From positions 1 through 64,000 of the forward strand of contig NZ_JACHDZ010000005.1 of assembly GCF_014201375.1 (NCBI RefSeq): a stretch of 64,000 nt of DNA. The letters run 5' to 3'. Each line of letters begins with the position of its first letter. Position 1 is the stretch's first letter. The translations under genes were made by a program, and so were the position numbers. This DNA comes from Tunturiibacter empetritectus. GTDB lineage: Bacteria > Acidobacteriota > Terriglobia > Terriglobales > Acidobacteriaceae. Below the pieces are notes generated by a model. It was not told the DNA's origin. It saw nothing but the letters and a program-made list of their open reading frames with translations, and did not search any database. Below, piece after piece: positions 53,324 through 62,489 of the stretch.

Positions 53324-53896
53324 TCAGTCTCTTCCAGACGGCGTCGGCTCTGCCTTCTGCTGCTCTCTTTTCAGCTCTTCCTGCGCTTCCCTGGTCGAGT
53401 CCTTGAACGCCGCAGCGTCCAGATCCTTGGTCAGTTTGTCCTGCTCCACCATCGGATCGGTCAGCGTCTCCAGGTATCCCACAAACTGCTGAACACACTC
53501 CCGCTCTTCCGCCGGTTGCTGATTTTCGTTCAACTTCTTCCGCAGCACCTCCTCAAGCCTCAGCGCATCGTCCAGGCCAAATGCGATAGAGACGTACGAC
53601 GTACGACTACGCAGGGCAAACACGTCCTCGTGCAATCCCGTCTGGCTCACGATCAAGCCGTTGCGCGCATTTTCGAAGGATTGCTTCCCACACGTCTCCG
53701 TAATTGCTTCCGAACCTTCAGCCGCTAAATGAATCGGCCCCAGCGTGGTGGTCTTCGGTTGAGTCAAGTTTGAAAGATCTTTCAGCACATCGCTTCGGTC
53801 GCCCGAGTGACAACCGGCAATCAGTATCACCATCCCGGCGAGGAGCACCCCCCGCCCTATTGCGGCCCTTTTTAGGCCCTGTACCCATTCACTCAC
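53324..53896 (-). CDS. Lipoprotein of unknown function
   Basis: A 190-residue product starting at GTG with GAGGG upstream. A membrane signal ending LIAGC places a lipidated Cys near residue 29. The mature part is helical and charged, with EEVLRKKLNENQQPAEEREC and a lysine/glutamate-rich tail. I recognise no family. It may be a small periplasmic anchor protein. Confidence 0.7.
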   Translation of the reverse strand: MSEWVQGLKRAAIGRGVLLAGMVILIAGCHSGDRSDVLKDLSNLTQPKTTTLGPIHLAAEGSEAITETCGKQSFENARNGLIVSQTGLHEDVFALRSRTSYVSIAFGLDDALRLEEVLRKKLNENQQPAEERECVQQFVGYLETLTDPMVEQDKLTKDLDAAAFKDSTREAQEELKREQQKAEPTPSGRD

Positions 53897-54007
53897 TGTT
53901 GGCCCTCAACCGTCCCTCTGATCCACTAGTCACGCAATCAACTAGATCTAAGATAATTCTATGCCTTGATTTACGCAGGGTATATCACCTTTCGGACGCG
54001 CTACACT

Positions 54008-54865
54008 TCAGAAGCCGTCTCCCAACTGCTTTGCCAAATCCTTCCGAAACGCCTGCTCTCGCTCTGACACATAGGCTTTGTACCCCTCCGCATCAACAAA
54101 TGGGTTGACGGCTCCAGCCTTCATCCTCGCGAACTTCTCTTCCAGATCAAAGTAGCTCCCATGCGCCCCCAGAAACACATCGCAAGGCAGCGACTTCAAC
54201 CTCTGAAACGTCAACTCATAGTCCTGCGCCATTGTCGGATAGACCGCGCTCCTCACTAACTTATATCCGGGGTTCACATTAGGGCTGCCTACGATCACGA
54301 TGTTATAAACCGCGCCACCGTCACGCACCTTCATACTCCAGGTCGTACATCCCTTCGTATGCCCCGGCGTCAAATGCGCAACCAGCACAACCTCTCCCAA
54401 TCGAACCTCATCCCCATCATGAAGCACTCGGTCAACCTTCGTAGCGGGATACCAGTTGCTCGACGACTTGCCATATTGAAAATCAGTCTTGCCGCCTGAC
54501 TCCACCACCGGCACGTCCCGATCCATCACCATGTACTTCGCACCAGTCAACTGCTTCAACAACTTGCTCCCCGAGCAGTGATCGCGATGCGCATGACTTA
54601 TGAGCAAAATCTTCACATCGCTGAACTTGAACCCAAGCGCTTCAATATTCTTCCTTATCTGCGGAACGCTGCTCGGCAGATTACTGTTGATCAGAATGTG
54701 CCCCTGCGGTGTCGTAACCAAATAAGAAGCCAGATCCTTGCTCCCCACGTAGTACACATTGCCGACTACACGAAAAGGCTCATGATTTGTCGTCCAGTCA
54801 GGATCGTTCTGTGCGAAGAGACCGCAGACAAAGACAAAGGTCAGCAAGAGGGAGCGAAGCAGCAT
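54008..54865 (-). CDS. Subclass B3 metallo-beta-lactamase-like enzyme
   Basis: A 285-residue exported protein (signal LLLTFVFVCGLFA). The metal site is complete for subclass B3: HAHRDH (His91, His93, Asp95, His96), His169 in LTPGHTKGCTTWS and His235 in FLGAHGSYFD. B3 enzymes hydrolyse carbapenems and other beta-lactams in the periplasm with two zinc ions. The fold and all ligands are present, although Arg replaces the usual Phe or Gly at HAH-x-DH. Many soil acidobacteria carry such genes without known exposure to clinical drugs. Resistance is plausible but unproven. Confidence 0.9.
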   Translation of the reverse strand: MLLRSLLLTFVFVCGLFAQNDPDWTTNHEPFRVVGNVYYVGSKDLASYLVTTPQGHILINSNLPSSVPQIRKNIEALGFKFSDVKILLISHAHRDHCSGSKLLKQLTGAKYMVMDRDVPVVESGGKTDFQYGKSSSNWYPATKVDRVLHDGDEVRLGEVVLVAHLTPGHTKGCTTWSMKVRDGGAVYNIVIVGSPNVNPGYKLVRSAVYPTMAQDYELTFQRLKSLPCDVFLGAHGSYFDLEEKFARMKAGAVNPFVDAEGYKAYVSEREQAFRKDLAKQLGDGF

Positions 54866-54959
54866 GGCAAAGCATAACTCTCCCCCGAAGACGCCGCCAA
54901 CGCTCCCAACCCTGGCTGCATTAACCTGAGTGGTACATCCTCCAACGCAAAACGAAGAG

Positions 54960-55997
54960 CTAGACTGCAGCGGTAGTCTTCCTGCTGATCACCTGAGCCC
55001 CAAAACGCTCCATTTCCTGCGCCTGCGGACTCGACTGCAGCAACACCAGATCCACCCCCACCGCCGCAAACTCCTCCATCCGCTCCGACACCTGCTCCGG
55101 CGTCCCCACAAACCCGCACCTCAGCCCGCGATTCGACACCGAGTAATCCTTCAACGAGATCTCCGTCTGCAGGTTCGACCCCGTCACCCACTGTTCATAG
55201 TTCGCATACCCACGCGCCGACTGCTTCACATCCGTAATCCGCTCCACCTCGCGCAGTGCCTCCGCCTCCGAGTCCCGCACCACCGCATACCCCGCAACGC
55301 CGAACGTCATCGGCCCCAGCCCCAGCCTCTCGCGTCGCTCCCGCATGTCGGCGATCTTCTTTCCCACAGCCTCCGGAGCATCGCCATGCATCAGGTACGC
55401 ATCGCACTTTGCCGCAATCAAATTCTTCGCCGTCTCCGACTCGCCACCCGCATACAGCGTAGGCCGCGGCTTGCTTACCGGCTTCGGCGAAAGCACATTC
55501 TCCCGCAAATCATAGTAGTTGCCTTTATAAGAAAAACCCTGCGTCTTCCAGCATCCATCAACCACATCGAGCCACTCCGACGTCCGAGCATACCGATCGT
55601 CATGCTCGTCGAAGTGAACCCCATACTTCGTCGCCTCATCCTTCCACCAGCTCGAAACCACATTCAACGTCAGCCGCCCATGCGACATCTGATCGATCGA
55701 AGCCGCCTGCTTGGCCAGCAGCGCCGGGTTATGAAACGTAGGCCGCACCGCAACCATCAACTCCAGCCGCTCCGTCACCGCAGCCAGCGCAGCTGTTGTC
55801 GACCAAGCATCGAGCGAAGGAGCATCCACCCCCTTGATGTCATTCAGATTCAGCTCCGCAATCAGAGTCAGATCGTATCCAATCGTCTCGGCCTTCTTCG
55901 CCAGGTCGCGCACATACTCCCAGCTCGCCGCCATCTTCTCGTCCTCGACGTTACGCAGCCACCCACCAAACACAGGCAACCAGAAGCCGTATCGCAT
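54960..55997 (-). CDS. Luciferase-like monooxygenase (LLM) flavin oxidoreductase
   Basis: A 345-residue protein started at the ATG at 55,997 (MRYGFWLPVFGGWLRNVEDE; AAAGG 5 nt upstream). A TTG at 56,045 that overlaps the previous stop is an alternative. LLM blocks: TLIAELNLNDIKGVDAPSLD, MVAVRPTFHNPALLAKQAAS, GRLTLNVVSSWWKDEATKYG, YDLRENVLSPKPVSKPRPTL. The group binds FMN or F420 and oxidises small molecules. It is the second gene of an operon with an ATP-grasp enzyme, so it may modify what that enzyme makes or uses. Confidence 0.88.
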   Translation of the reverse strand: MRYGFWLPVFGGWLRNVEDEKMAASWEYVRDLAKKAETIGYDLTLIAELNLNDIKGVDAPSLDAWSTTAALAAVTERLELMVAVRPTFHNPALLAKQAASIDQMSHGRLTLNVVSSWWKDEATKYGVHFDEHDDRYARTSEWLDVVDGCWKTQGFSYKGNYYDLRENVLSPKPVSKPRPTLYAGGESETAKNLIAAKCDAYLMHGDAPEAVGKKIADMRERRERLGLGPMTFGVAGYAVVRDSEAEALREVERITDVKQSARGYANYEQWVTGSNLQTEISLKDYSVSNRGLRCGFVGTPEQVSERMEEFAAVGVDLVLLQSSPQAQEMERFGAQVISRKTTAAV

Positions 55998-56041
55998 CCC
56001 CGCCTTTGTGCCCGCTGCCTTTGTGCTCCCTGTCTCTGTAC

Positions 56042-57061
56042 TCAAAGCCGCGCCCCCGCCAATTCAGGCACATTCGTCCGGCGCTCATTCACAATCCGCG
56101 CTTCCTCTTCCAGCCAATCCGCCAGCTTCACAAACGGATCGAAGCCCACAACCTTCTGTCCATCGGCCACAAAGTTCGAGAGCGCATTGATGTCGTAGTA
56201 CATCCTCACGCCGTCGCGATCATCCACCATAAACTCCACGCCACCAAGCTCGATTCCCGCAGCCGCCATCAACCGCTCCACCTCCGCGATCACATCAGGC
56301 GGCGCGTCAAAGGCCTCTACCGCCAGCCCATCCTTAGCCGCATCGATCGGGCAAGCCGCACGCTCCAGCTCAACCCCAAGTGGTGTCTTGCAGATATCTG
56401 CCGGGCAAAGGTCAAACGTCTCGCCGGTAATATGTATCTTGATCGCGTACAAATACCTCCCGTTCAAAACCTCAACCCGAACGATGTAAGATCCGCGCGC
56501 CGGCACAAACTCCTGCACCAGCCCGGTCGAATCCATCCCGAACATCAGCCCATTCTCTGTCGCTGAAGCCTCCGCCAGATGCTCCTTCGTCTGAAACTTC
56601 ACCACGCCGCTGCCACTGCCGCCGATGTTCGGCTTCACCACAACAGGAAAGCGCAACCCCTCAGCCGCCGCACTAGCCTGCGAAGCCCGATGAATCACCC
56701 GAGCCTTCGGATACCCAAGCCCCAACGCCTCCAGCATCGAAAGCTGAGCCGCCTTCGACAACTCACTCCGAAAAGCCCTCACGCCATTCACCACGCGAAC
56801 CCCGCGGCTTTCCAGGTGCTCCAGAAACCCCAGCGTGTAAAAGATCTGATCCCCATGCCCGCGATTCCACGCCGAAGGGCTCATCTTGTTCAGCACCACC
56901 GCGTACTTCTCCTCCGGATGATCCTCCGGCCCATAGCTATGCTCCACCGCACTTAGCTTCACATAGTTCGCCCCGCGACGATCCAACTCCTCAAACAACA
57001 GCCTGAACCAGATCGGCTGCTCATAATAGATCGCAATAGGCAAGGGCTGACGGCTGGACAT
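56042..57061 (-). CDS. ATP-grasp ligase, RimK-like
   Basis: A 339-residue enzyme started at MSSRQPLPIAIYYEQPIWFR. The ATP-grasp core contains FPVVVKPNIGGSGSGVVKF (glycine-rich phosphate loop), VQEFVPARGSYIVRVEV and LGGVEFMVDDRDGVRMYYDI with metal-binding Glu/Asp and Asn-like end NALSNFV. RimK-type enzymes join a carboxyl group to an amine. It precedes the LLM oxidoreductase gene with a stop/start overlap, an unusual pairing that suggests a small two-step pathway. Confidence 0.88.
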   Translation of the reverse strand: MSSRQPLPIAIYYEQPIWFRLLFEELDRRGANYVKLSAVEHSYGPEDHPEEKYAVVLNKMSPSAWNRGHGDQIFYTLGFLEHLESRGVRVVNGVRAFRSELSKAAQLSMLEALGLGYPKARVIHRASQASAAAEGLRFPVVVKPNIGGSGSGVVKFQTKEHLAEASATENGLMFGMDSTGLVQEFVPARGSYIVRVEVLNGRYLYAIKIHITGETFDLCPADICKTPLGVELERAACPIDAAKDGLAVEAFDAPPDVIAEVERLMAAAGIELGGVEFMVDDRDGVRMYYDINALSNFVADGQKVVGFDPFVKLADWLEEEARIVNERRTNVPELAGARL

Positions 57062-57210
57062 AATCTTCTTTAATCCTCTTTCAAAGGTTCGACTCAAAAC
57101 TCTTCACGTTGTTACAGCCGCCGGCGGACGGGGCGAAACAACGCCTCGAATCTGATATCTCAAGTTTAGATGAAGAATTGCATCCGCGAGCTTCACAAGC
57201 AATTCATCCC

Positions 57211-57240
57211 AATCACAAAGCTCTTTAGGGCTTTGTGATT
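57211..57240. promoter_or_regulatory. 11-bp inverted repeat in the divergent gap
   Basis: AATCACAAAGC pairs with GCTTTGTGATT around an 8-bp loop TCTTTAGG. It lies between the leftward ATP-grasp gene and the rightward membrane-protein gene (26 bp before its GTG). Perfect arms of 11 bp make it a good operator or RNA hairpin candidate. No U-run on either side supports a terminator. Confidence 0.6.
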
Positions 57241-57265
57241 TACGACGATAAGCTACGATATTTAA

Positions 57266-57637
57266 GTGTTCTTCACGGCACCTATATTCGACGTTATTGC
57301 CCTAATCTTACTCATCTTGGCAGGAGGTTCGATTGGCGCGGCCGTCGGAAGCCTCACGTCTCTACTCCTGAAGAGCAAACCATTGAAGATCTTCCAAGAT
57401 GCGTGTATCGGCTCTATAGGATTTGCGCTGGGCGTCTTTGGGTGCGTGTTGATACCTTGGCATCGCAACACTATCTCTTACAGATTGGCCGGTGGAACAG
57501 AAGTTACTTCGACCGCGGATATGTACCAACACCCAGTTAGGATCGCTATAATTTTCGCTATTCTTCTTCCACTTTTGTACGAGCTTTACAGGTCGTGGCG
57601 ATTACGGACAAATAAGACTAGTGCCGCCATGTTGTAA
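57266..57637 (+). CDS. Small membrane protein, function unknown
   Basis: A 123-residue protein starting at GTG. Three hydrophobic helices: FDVIALILLILAGGSIGAAV, ACIGSIGFALGVFGCVLIPW and PVRIAIIFAILLPLLYELYR. The middle loop is polar. No family recognised. Its base composition is lower in GC than the genes on either side, hinting at separate acquisition. Regulation may involve the inverted repeat at 57,211-57,240. Confidence 0.6.
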   Translation: MFFTAPIFDVIALILLILAGGSIGAAVGSLTSLLLKSKPLKIFQDACIGSIGFALGVFGCVLIPWHRNTISYRLAGGTEVTSTADMYQHPVRIAIIFAILLPLLYELYRSWRLRTNKTSAAML

Positions 57638-57649
57638 CCTGAACCAGCC

Positions 57650-58618
57650 ATGCAAGCCATCCAGATCCACACCACCGGCTCCGCCGACGTCCTCACCCTC
57701 ACCGACCTCCCCACGCCAACACCCGGCCCCGGCGAAGCACTCATCCGCATCGAAGCCTCCGGCGTCAACTTCATCGACACCTACTTCCGCGAGGGCCGCT
57801 ACCCCGCCAAGCTCCCCTACACCCTCGGCCAGGAGGCCGCAGGCACCATCGTCTCCGTCGCCCCCGACGTCACCGCCTTCAAGCCCGGCGACCGCGTAGC
57901 CTGGTGCCTCATCCCCGGCACCTACGCCCAGTTCGCCGTAGCTCCCGCCGCCCGCCTCGTAGCCATCCCCGAAGGCGTCACCACACAGCAAGCCGCCGCC
58001 GCCATCCTCCAGGGCATGACCGCCCACTATCTCCTCCACTCCGCCTACCCCGTCCAGTCCGGCGACGAGATCCTCATCCACGCCGGCGCAGGCGGCACCG
58101 GCCTCCTCTTCATCCAGATGGCCAAAGCCCTCGGCGCCCGCGTCTTCACCACCGTCTCCAGCGAAGAAAAAGCCACCCTTGCCCGCGCCGCCGGAGCCGA
58201 CGAGATCATCTTCTACACCCAAGAGGACTTCGCCGCGAAGGTCAAATCCCTCACCGGCAACCGCGGCCTCCCAGTGGTCTACGACTCCGTAGGCAAATCC
58301 ACCTTCGAGCAATCCCTTCAGTGTCTCCGCCCCCGCGGTTTCCTCGTTCTCTTCGGCGGAGCCAGCGGAGCCGTCCCACCCTTCGACCTCATCCGTCTCT
58401 CCACCATGGGTTCCCTCTTCATCACCCGCCCCACCCTCAAGGATTACATCGCCACCCGCGCCGACCTCGATCACAGCGCGAAGGATGTCTTCGACGCCGT
58501 AGCCAACGGCACCCTCAGGCTCCGCGTCGAGCACGTCTACCCTCTGGCCGACGCCGCGCAAGCCCACCGCGAGCTCGAGTCCCGAGCCACCACCGGCAAA
58601 CTCTTACTAATCCCATAA
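57650..58618 (+). CDS. NADPH:quinone oxidoreductase, zinc-free MDR family
   Basis: A 322-residue protein of the quinone oxidoreductase (QOR) branch. EALIRIEASGVNFIDTYFRE opens it, GQEAAGTIVSVAPDVTAFKP and VAWCLIPGTYAQFAVA follow, and the NADPH fold has HAGAGGTGLLFIQMAKALGA. It has no zinc-binding cysteines. It reduces quinones by two electrons and detoxifies them. Its codons are strongly C-ending, unlike the island genes. A repeat unit follows right after its stop. Confidence 0.94.
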   Translation: MQAIQIHTTGSADVLTLTDLPTPTPGPGEALIRIEASGVNFIDTYFREGRYPAKLPYTLGQEAAGTIVSVAPDVTAFKPGDRVAWCLIPGTYAQFAVAPAARLVAIPEGVTTQQAAAAILQGMTAHYLLHSAYPVQSGDEILIHAGAGGTGLLFIQMAKALGARVFTTVSSEEKATLARAAGADEIIFYTQEDFAAKVKSLTGNRGLPVVYDSVGKSTFEQSLQCLRPRGFLVLFGGASGAVPPFDLIRLSTMGSLFITRPTLKDYIATRADLDHSAKDVFDAVANGTLRLRVEHVYPLADAAQAHRELESRATTGKLLLIP

Positions 58619-58620
58619 CC

Positions 58621-58759
58621 CGACCGAAGGGAGGACCGAAACCGCCAGCCTCGCCCAAACAAGGTATACAAGTCACGAAGTGACCGCCGAACCCGGGGTC
58701 CCCACAAACAGGTCTTCGTTTGTGGGGTGGCCAAGCGCAGGGCGCCCGTCCGGCAGGAC
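58621..58759 (+). repeat. Palindromic intergenic repeat, partial copy
   Basis: This gap shows the right-hand part of the repeat seen complete at 61,197 and 62,490: AAGGTATACAAGTCACGAAG continuing TGACCGCC at 58,661-58,688 and the end GGGCGCCCGTCCGGCAGGAC at 58,740-58,759. The part between is replaced by a different hairpin (CCCCACAAAC...GTTTGTGGGG). The left half is absent, so only the right arm was kept or inserted. Confidence 0.75.
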
Positions 58760-58779
58760 AAGCAACTTACAATCAAACC

Positions 58780-61185
58780 ATGCAGACCCCGGCGCCCCGC
58801 AGCGCGATCAGCCTCTTCCTCGCCCTCGCCGCCGCACTCCTCCTCACGCCACCCGCCACAGCCGTTGTAGTAAGAGGCACCGTCACCACTCCCCTGGGCC
58901 TCCCCCTCGGCAACGCCCGCATCCAGCTCATCCAGGGCCGCCGCGTCGTCGCCTTCACCTTCTCCCTCATGGACGGCACCTACGAGCTCCGCAGCGGACT
59001 CCCCGGCCGCTTCGTCCTCCTCACCTCCGCCTCGCCCTTCACCCCCAGCATCGGCGATGCCTTCTACGGCGGCCGCACCTCCATCGTCACCCGCAACCTA
59101 GTCCTCGAGTACGCCACCGTCACCCCGCAACTCGCCACCACCTCCACCGCCATCCCCACGCCCATCCAGCAAGTCCCCGCAGCCGTCACCCTCATCCCCA
59201 CACAGGCCCTCGAAACCCAGATCAACCTCCTCAACGACCTCCGCCAAGCTCCCGGCACCAACGTCCTCCAGACCGGCCAGGCCGGCGGCCCCATCCGCCT
59301 CTACGTCCGCGGCGGCAGCCCCGACGCCAACAAGATCCTCATCGACGGCATCCCCGCCACCAACCTCGGCGGCGACTTCAACTTCAGCCCCCTCGCCACC
59401 ACCGCCCTCACCGGCCCCGAGATCTATCGCGGAGCCAACAGCGCCCTCCAGGGCACCGGAGCCGAAGCCTCCATCGTCAGCCTCGCCACCACCCGCAGCA
59501 ACTTCCTCTACCCCACGCTCGACTACACCGGCGACGCCGGAAACCTCCGCACCTACCGCAACGAAGCCATCCTCTCCGGCACCTACAGCAAGTTCGACTA
59601 TCAAGCCGCCTTTAGCCGCCTCAACACCTCCAACGCCCTCCCGCGTGACCAGTTCCACCTCATCACCAGCACCGCCAACATCGGCTACACCATCCTCACC
59701 AACACCACCGTCCGCTTCACCCTCCGCAACGCCGACTCCGCCGCCGGCCTCCCCCAGGCACACGACCTCTACGGCATCTCCGCCTCCGGCAAGCAATCCG
59801 ATCAGGACCTCTACTCCGGCATCACCGTCGAAAACGTCTTAGCAGGGAACTGGCACAACCTCGCCCGCTACGGCATCAGTCGCAAGCGCGAACAGGAGCA
59901 GCAGTTCGATCGAACACCCGACACCATCACGTACGGCAACCTCGTCACCCTCCGCGGAGCCAACGGCTACACCGCCACCGGACAAGCCGCCTTCCTCTCC
60001 CCCACCCTCGACAACGTCCACAACCGCGACGAGTTCTACTACCAGACCGACTACACCTTCCCCTACCGCATCTCCGCCCTCTTCAGCTTCCACTACGAAG
60101 ACGAGCGCGGTCGCCTCTTCAACCCCACCACCGGCTTCAACCAGCAGGCCCAGCGCACCAACTTCCTCTACACCCTCCAGCTCCAGGGAGACCTCCACCA
60201 CCGCCTCTTCTACTCATTCGGAGGAGCCATCGAGCGCAACCACCTCTACGGCACCGCCGGAACCCCGCGCTTCGGCCTCACCTACGTCCCCGTCCTCCCC
60301 GGCCGCCGCGCCTTCCATGGCACCAGCCTCCGCGCCAACATCGCCACCGGCGTGCAGGAGCCCACCCTCGAAGATCAGTTCACCAGCCTCGACACGCTTC
60401 TCACACAAACCACCAACGCACTCGCAATCGCCACCTACAACATCCACCCCATTACCGCCCAGCGCTCACGCACCTTCGACGTAGCCGTCGACCAGAACAT
60501 CCTCAGTCAGAAGCTCATCCTCAAAGCCGGCTACTTCCACAATCAGTTCAGCCATCAGCTTGAGCGCCTCGCCCCCAACGGCCTCGAGCAGTACTTCAAC
60601 ATCCCCTCCAACATCGCCCTGCAGGTCCCCGACGCCTCACTGAACTCCCTCGCCTACCGCACGCAGGGCCTTGAGCTCGAGCTCCAGTACCAGCCCCTCT
60701 CGCACCTCTTCCTGCGCGGGGGCTACACCTACCTCGCCTCGCTCGTCGAGCAGTCCTTCACCTCCGACAACGTCTCTCCCGCCTTCAACCCGGACCTCCC
60801 CGGCATCCCCATCGGAGCGCTCTCTCCCATCGTCGGCAATCGCCCCTTCAACCGCCCACCCAGCAGCGGCTTCTTCGCTGTTCAATACTCCGCCAGCAGA
60901 TTCTCCGCCGCCATCAAAGGCGCTCTAGCCAGCCGCAGCGACGACTCCACCTTCCAGCTCCACAACGACCGCAACGGAGGCAACACGCTCCTGATCCCTA
61001 ACCAAAACCTCGACTTCGGCTATGCGAAGCTCGACCTCAACCTACTCTTCAGCGCCACTCACCACGTCACGGTCTTCACCCAGCTAGACAATCTTCTCAG
61101 CCAGCAACACATCGGCCCCATCGGCTATCCGGGCCTGCCCTTCACCATCCGCGCCGGCCTGAAGATCCGCATCGGCGGCAACTGA
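58780..61185 (+). CDS. TonB-dependent receptor with carboxypeptidase-regulatory domain
   Basis: An 801-residue outer-membrane receptor started at MQTPAPRSAISLFLALAAAL. An Ig-like regulatory domain (RGTVTTPLGLPLGNARIQLI) precedes the plug (ALETQINLLNDLRQAPGTNV, RLYVRGGSPDANKILIDGIP) and barrel. The plug is closest in style to cobalamin or siderophore receptors rather than to the Oar type at 46 kb. The last residues RIGGN lack the usual terminal aromatic, so barrel assembly signals may be weak. It lies between two copies of the palindromic repeat. Confidence 0.92.
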   Translation: MQTPAPRSAISLFLALAAALLLTPPATAVVVRGTVTTPLGLPLGNARIQLIQGRRVVAFTFSLMDGTYELRSGLPGRFVLLTSASPFTPSIGDAFYGGRTSIVTRNLVLEYATVTPQLATTSTAIPTPIQQVPAAVTLIPTQALETQINLLNDLRQAPGTNVLQTGQAGGPIRLYVRGGSPDANKILIDGIPATNLGGDFNFSPLATTALTGPEIYRGANSALQGTGAEASIVSLATTRSNFLYPTLDYTGDAGNLRTYRNEAILSGTYSKFDYQAAFSRLNTSNALPRDQFHLITSTANIGYTILTNTTVRFTLRNADSAAGLPQAHDLYGISASGKQSDQDLYSGITVENVLAGNWHNLARYGISRKREQEQQFDRTPDTITYGNLVTLRGANGYTATGQAAFLSPTLDNVHNRDEFYYQTDYTFPYRISALFSFHYEDERGRLFNPTTGFNQQAQRTNFLYTLQLQGDLHHRLFYSFGGAIERNHLYGTAGTPRFGLTYVPVLPGRRAFHGTSLRANIATGVQEPTLEDQFTSLDTLLTQTTNALAIATYNIHPITAQRSRTFDVAVDQNILSQKLILKAGYFHNQFSHQLERLAPNGLEQYFNIPSNIALQVPDASLNSLAYRTQGLELELQYQPLSHLFLRGGYTYLASLVEQSFTSDNVSPAFNPDLPGIPIGALSPIVGNRPFNRPPSSGFFAVQYSASRFSAAIKGALASRSDDSTFQLHNDRNGGNTLLIPNQNLDFGYAKLDLNLLFSATHHVTVFTQLDNLLSQQHIGPIGYPGLPFTIRAGLKIRIGGN

Positions 61186-61196
61186 ACCGAAAGATA

Positions 61197-61390
61197 GGTC
61201 CTGCCGGACGGGCCTCCTACGCGGAGGGCGGTCACTTCGTGACGCGTATACCGGTTTTGGCAGGATGAACACCCACGGTCCTCCCGTTGGTCGGCACAAT
61301 CACCCCCGCGACCAACGGGAGCGCCAACCGAAGGGGTATACAAGTCACGAAGTGACCGCCGCCCGCGCAGGGCGCCCGTCCGGCAGGACC
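61197..61390. repeat. Palindromic intergenic repeat, complete copy A (194 bp)
   Basis: Outer arms GGTCCTGCCGGACGGGC and GCCCGTCCGGCAGGACC are inverted copies. Inside lie paired segments GGTCACTTCGTGACGC near the left and CACGAAGTGACC near the right, TATACC with GGTATA, and CTCCCGTTGGTCG with CGACCAACGGGAG toward the centre. The whole unit could fold into a long branched hairpin. It fills the gap between the TonB receptor and VWA-like genes, 11 bp after the first one's stop. Confidence 0.9.
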
Positions 61391-61506
61391 CCGCATCGAA
61401 AAACGCAACCAGACCTGTCTTCCGCGTGTTTCTATCTTGTATGTTCTTGCCCGCTCCGCATCGCAGAGCTTCACTGCACCGTCTAACCCAACGAAGGGAA
61501 ACAAAA

Positions 61507-62484
61507 ATGACCCGATCTCTCCTAGCACTAACTCTCCTGGCAGCGACCACAGCAACCACAACCACAGCAGCCCACGCCCAGGAAGCCCCTGCCACCACCC
61601 AGGCCCTCGTCGCATTCGACAGCAAAGCTCCCGTCAACCCCACCGCAAAAGACCTCACCATCAAGATCGACAACCGAGTTACCCCACTCATCAATCTCGC
61701 CGCCATCCCCCCGGGCGGAGCCCAGGTTGCTCTCCTCATGGACGACGGCCTCCGCACCAGCGTCGCCCGCGAGATGAACAACCTCCGCGCCTTCATCACC
61801 AGCTTCCCCGCAGGCACCGAAGTCTTCGTCGGCTACATGCAGAACGGCACCGTCTTCCCCGGGACCGGAGCCTCAGGCTTCACGTCCGATCTGGCCGCCG
61901 CAGCCCAGGGCCTCCGCATTCCCAGCGGCATTCCCGGCTCCAGCGCCAGCCCCTACTTCTGCCTCTCCGAGTTCGTCAAGAACTGGCCCGGCCAGGCCGA
62001 AAATCAGATCAACCCCGTCCAGCGCAGCGAAGGCCCCGTCCACAAGCCACGCTTCGTCCTCATGATCACCAACGGCGTAGACCCCTACAACGGCAGCACC
62101 AGCCCGCTCAACCAGAACAGCCCCTACGTCGACGCCTCCGTCACCGACGCCCAGCGCGCCGGCGTCCCCGTCTACTCCATCTACTTCAGTGATGCCGGCT
62201 TCGCTCGTAGCCGCAGCAGCGCGAGCTTCAGTGGACAAAACTACCTCAGCCAACTCGCAGAAGGAACCGGTGGCCTCTCCCTCTACCAAAGCACCGGGCA
62301 AAACCCCGTCTCCATGGAGCCTTACCTCAAGCAGTTTCAGGAGGCCATTGCCCGAACCTACGTCGCCACCTTCCCCGTAGACACCAATAAAAAACTCGTC
62401 AGCCTGAGAACGTCAACCGATCTCCCCAAGACCAAACTCCGCGCCCCCAGCCAGGTCCGCCCCGGAACCGTCGTCGCCAACTAA
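61507..62484 (+). CDS. Secreted VWA-like protein without a canonical MIDAS motif
   Basis: A 325-residue exported protein (signal MTRSLLALTLLAATTATTTT, cleavage near AHAQ). The fold resembles a VWFA domain: VALLMDDGLRTSVAREMNNL, FITSFPAGTEVFVGYMQNGT, FVLMITNGVDPYNGSTSPL and VPVYSIYFSD. The metal site DxSxS is replaced by DDGLR, so metal-dependent adhesion is doubtful. Similar acidobacterial proteins of unknown role are common. It lies between two complete palindromic repeats, suggesting it was placed or is regulated with them. Confidence 0.75.
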   Translation: MTRSLLALTLLAATTATTTTAAHAQEAPATTQALVAFDSKAPVNPTAKDLTIKIDNRVTPLINLAAIPPGGAQVALLMDDGLRTSVAREMNNLRAFITSFPAGTEVFVGYMQNGTVFPGTGASGFTSDLAAAAQGLRIPSGIPGSSASPYFCLSEFVKNWPGQAENQINPVQRSEGPVHKPRFVLMITNGVDPYNGSTSPLNQNSPYVDASVTDAQRAGVPVYSIYFSDAGFARSRSSASFSGQNYLSQLAEGTGGLSLYQSTGQNPVSMEPYLKQFQEAIARTYVATFPVDTNKKLVSLRTSTDLPKTKLRAPSQVRPGTVVAN

Positions 62485-62489
62485 CTCAA

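Noticed and set aside
57602..59796. Long Gly/Glu/Val-rich minus-strand frames over the quinone reductase and TonB receptor genes
   Set aside because: They result from C-ending codons of the plus-strand genes and match no family.
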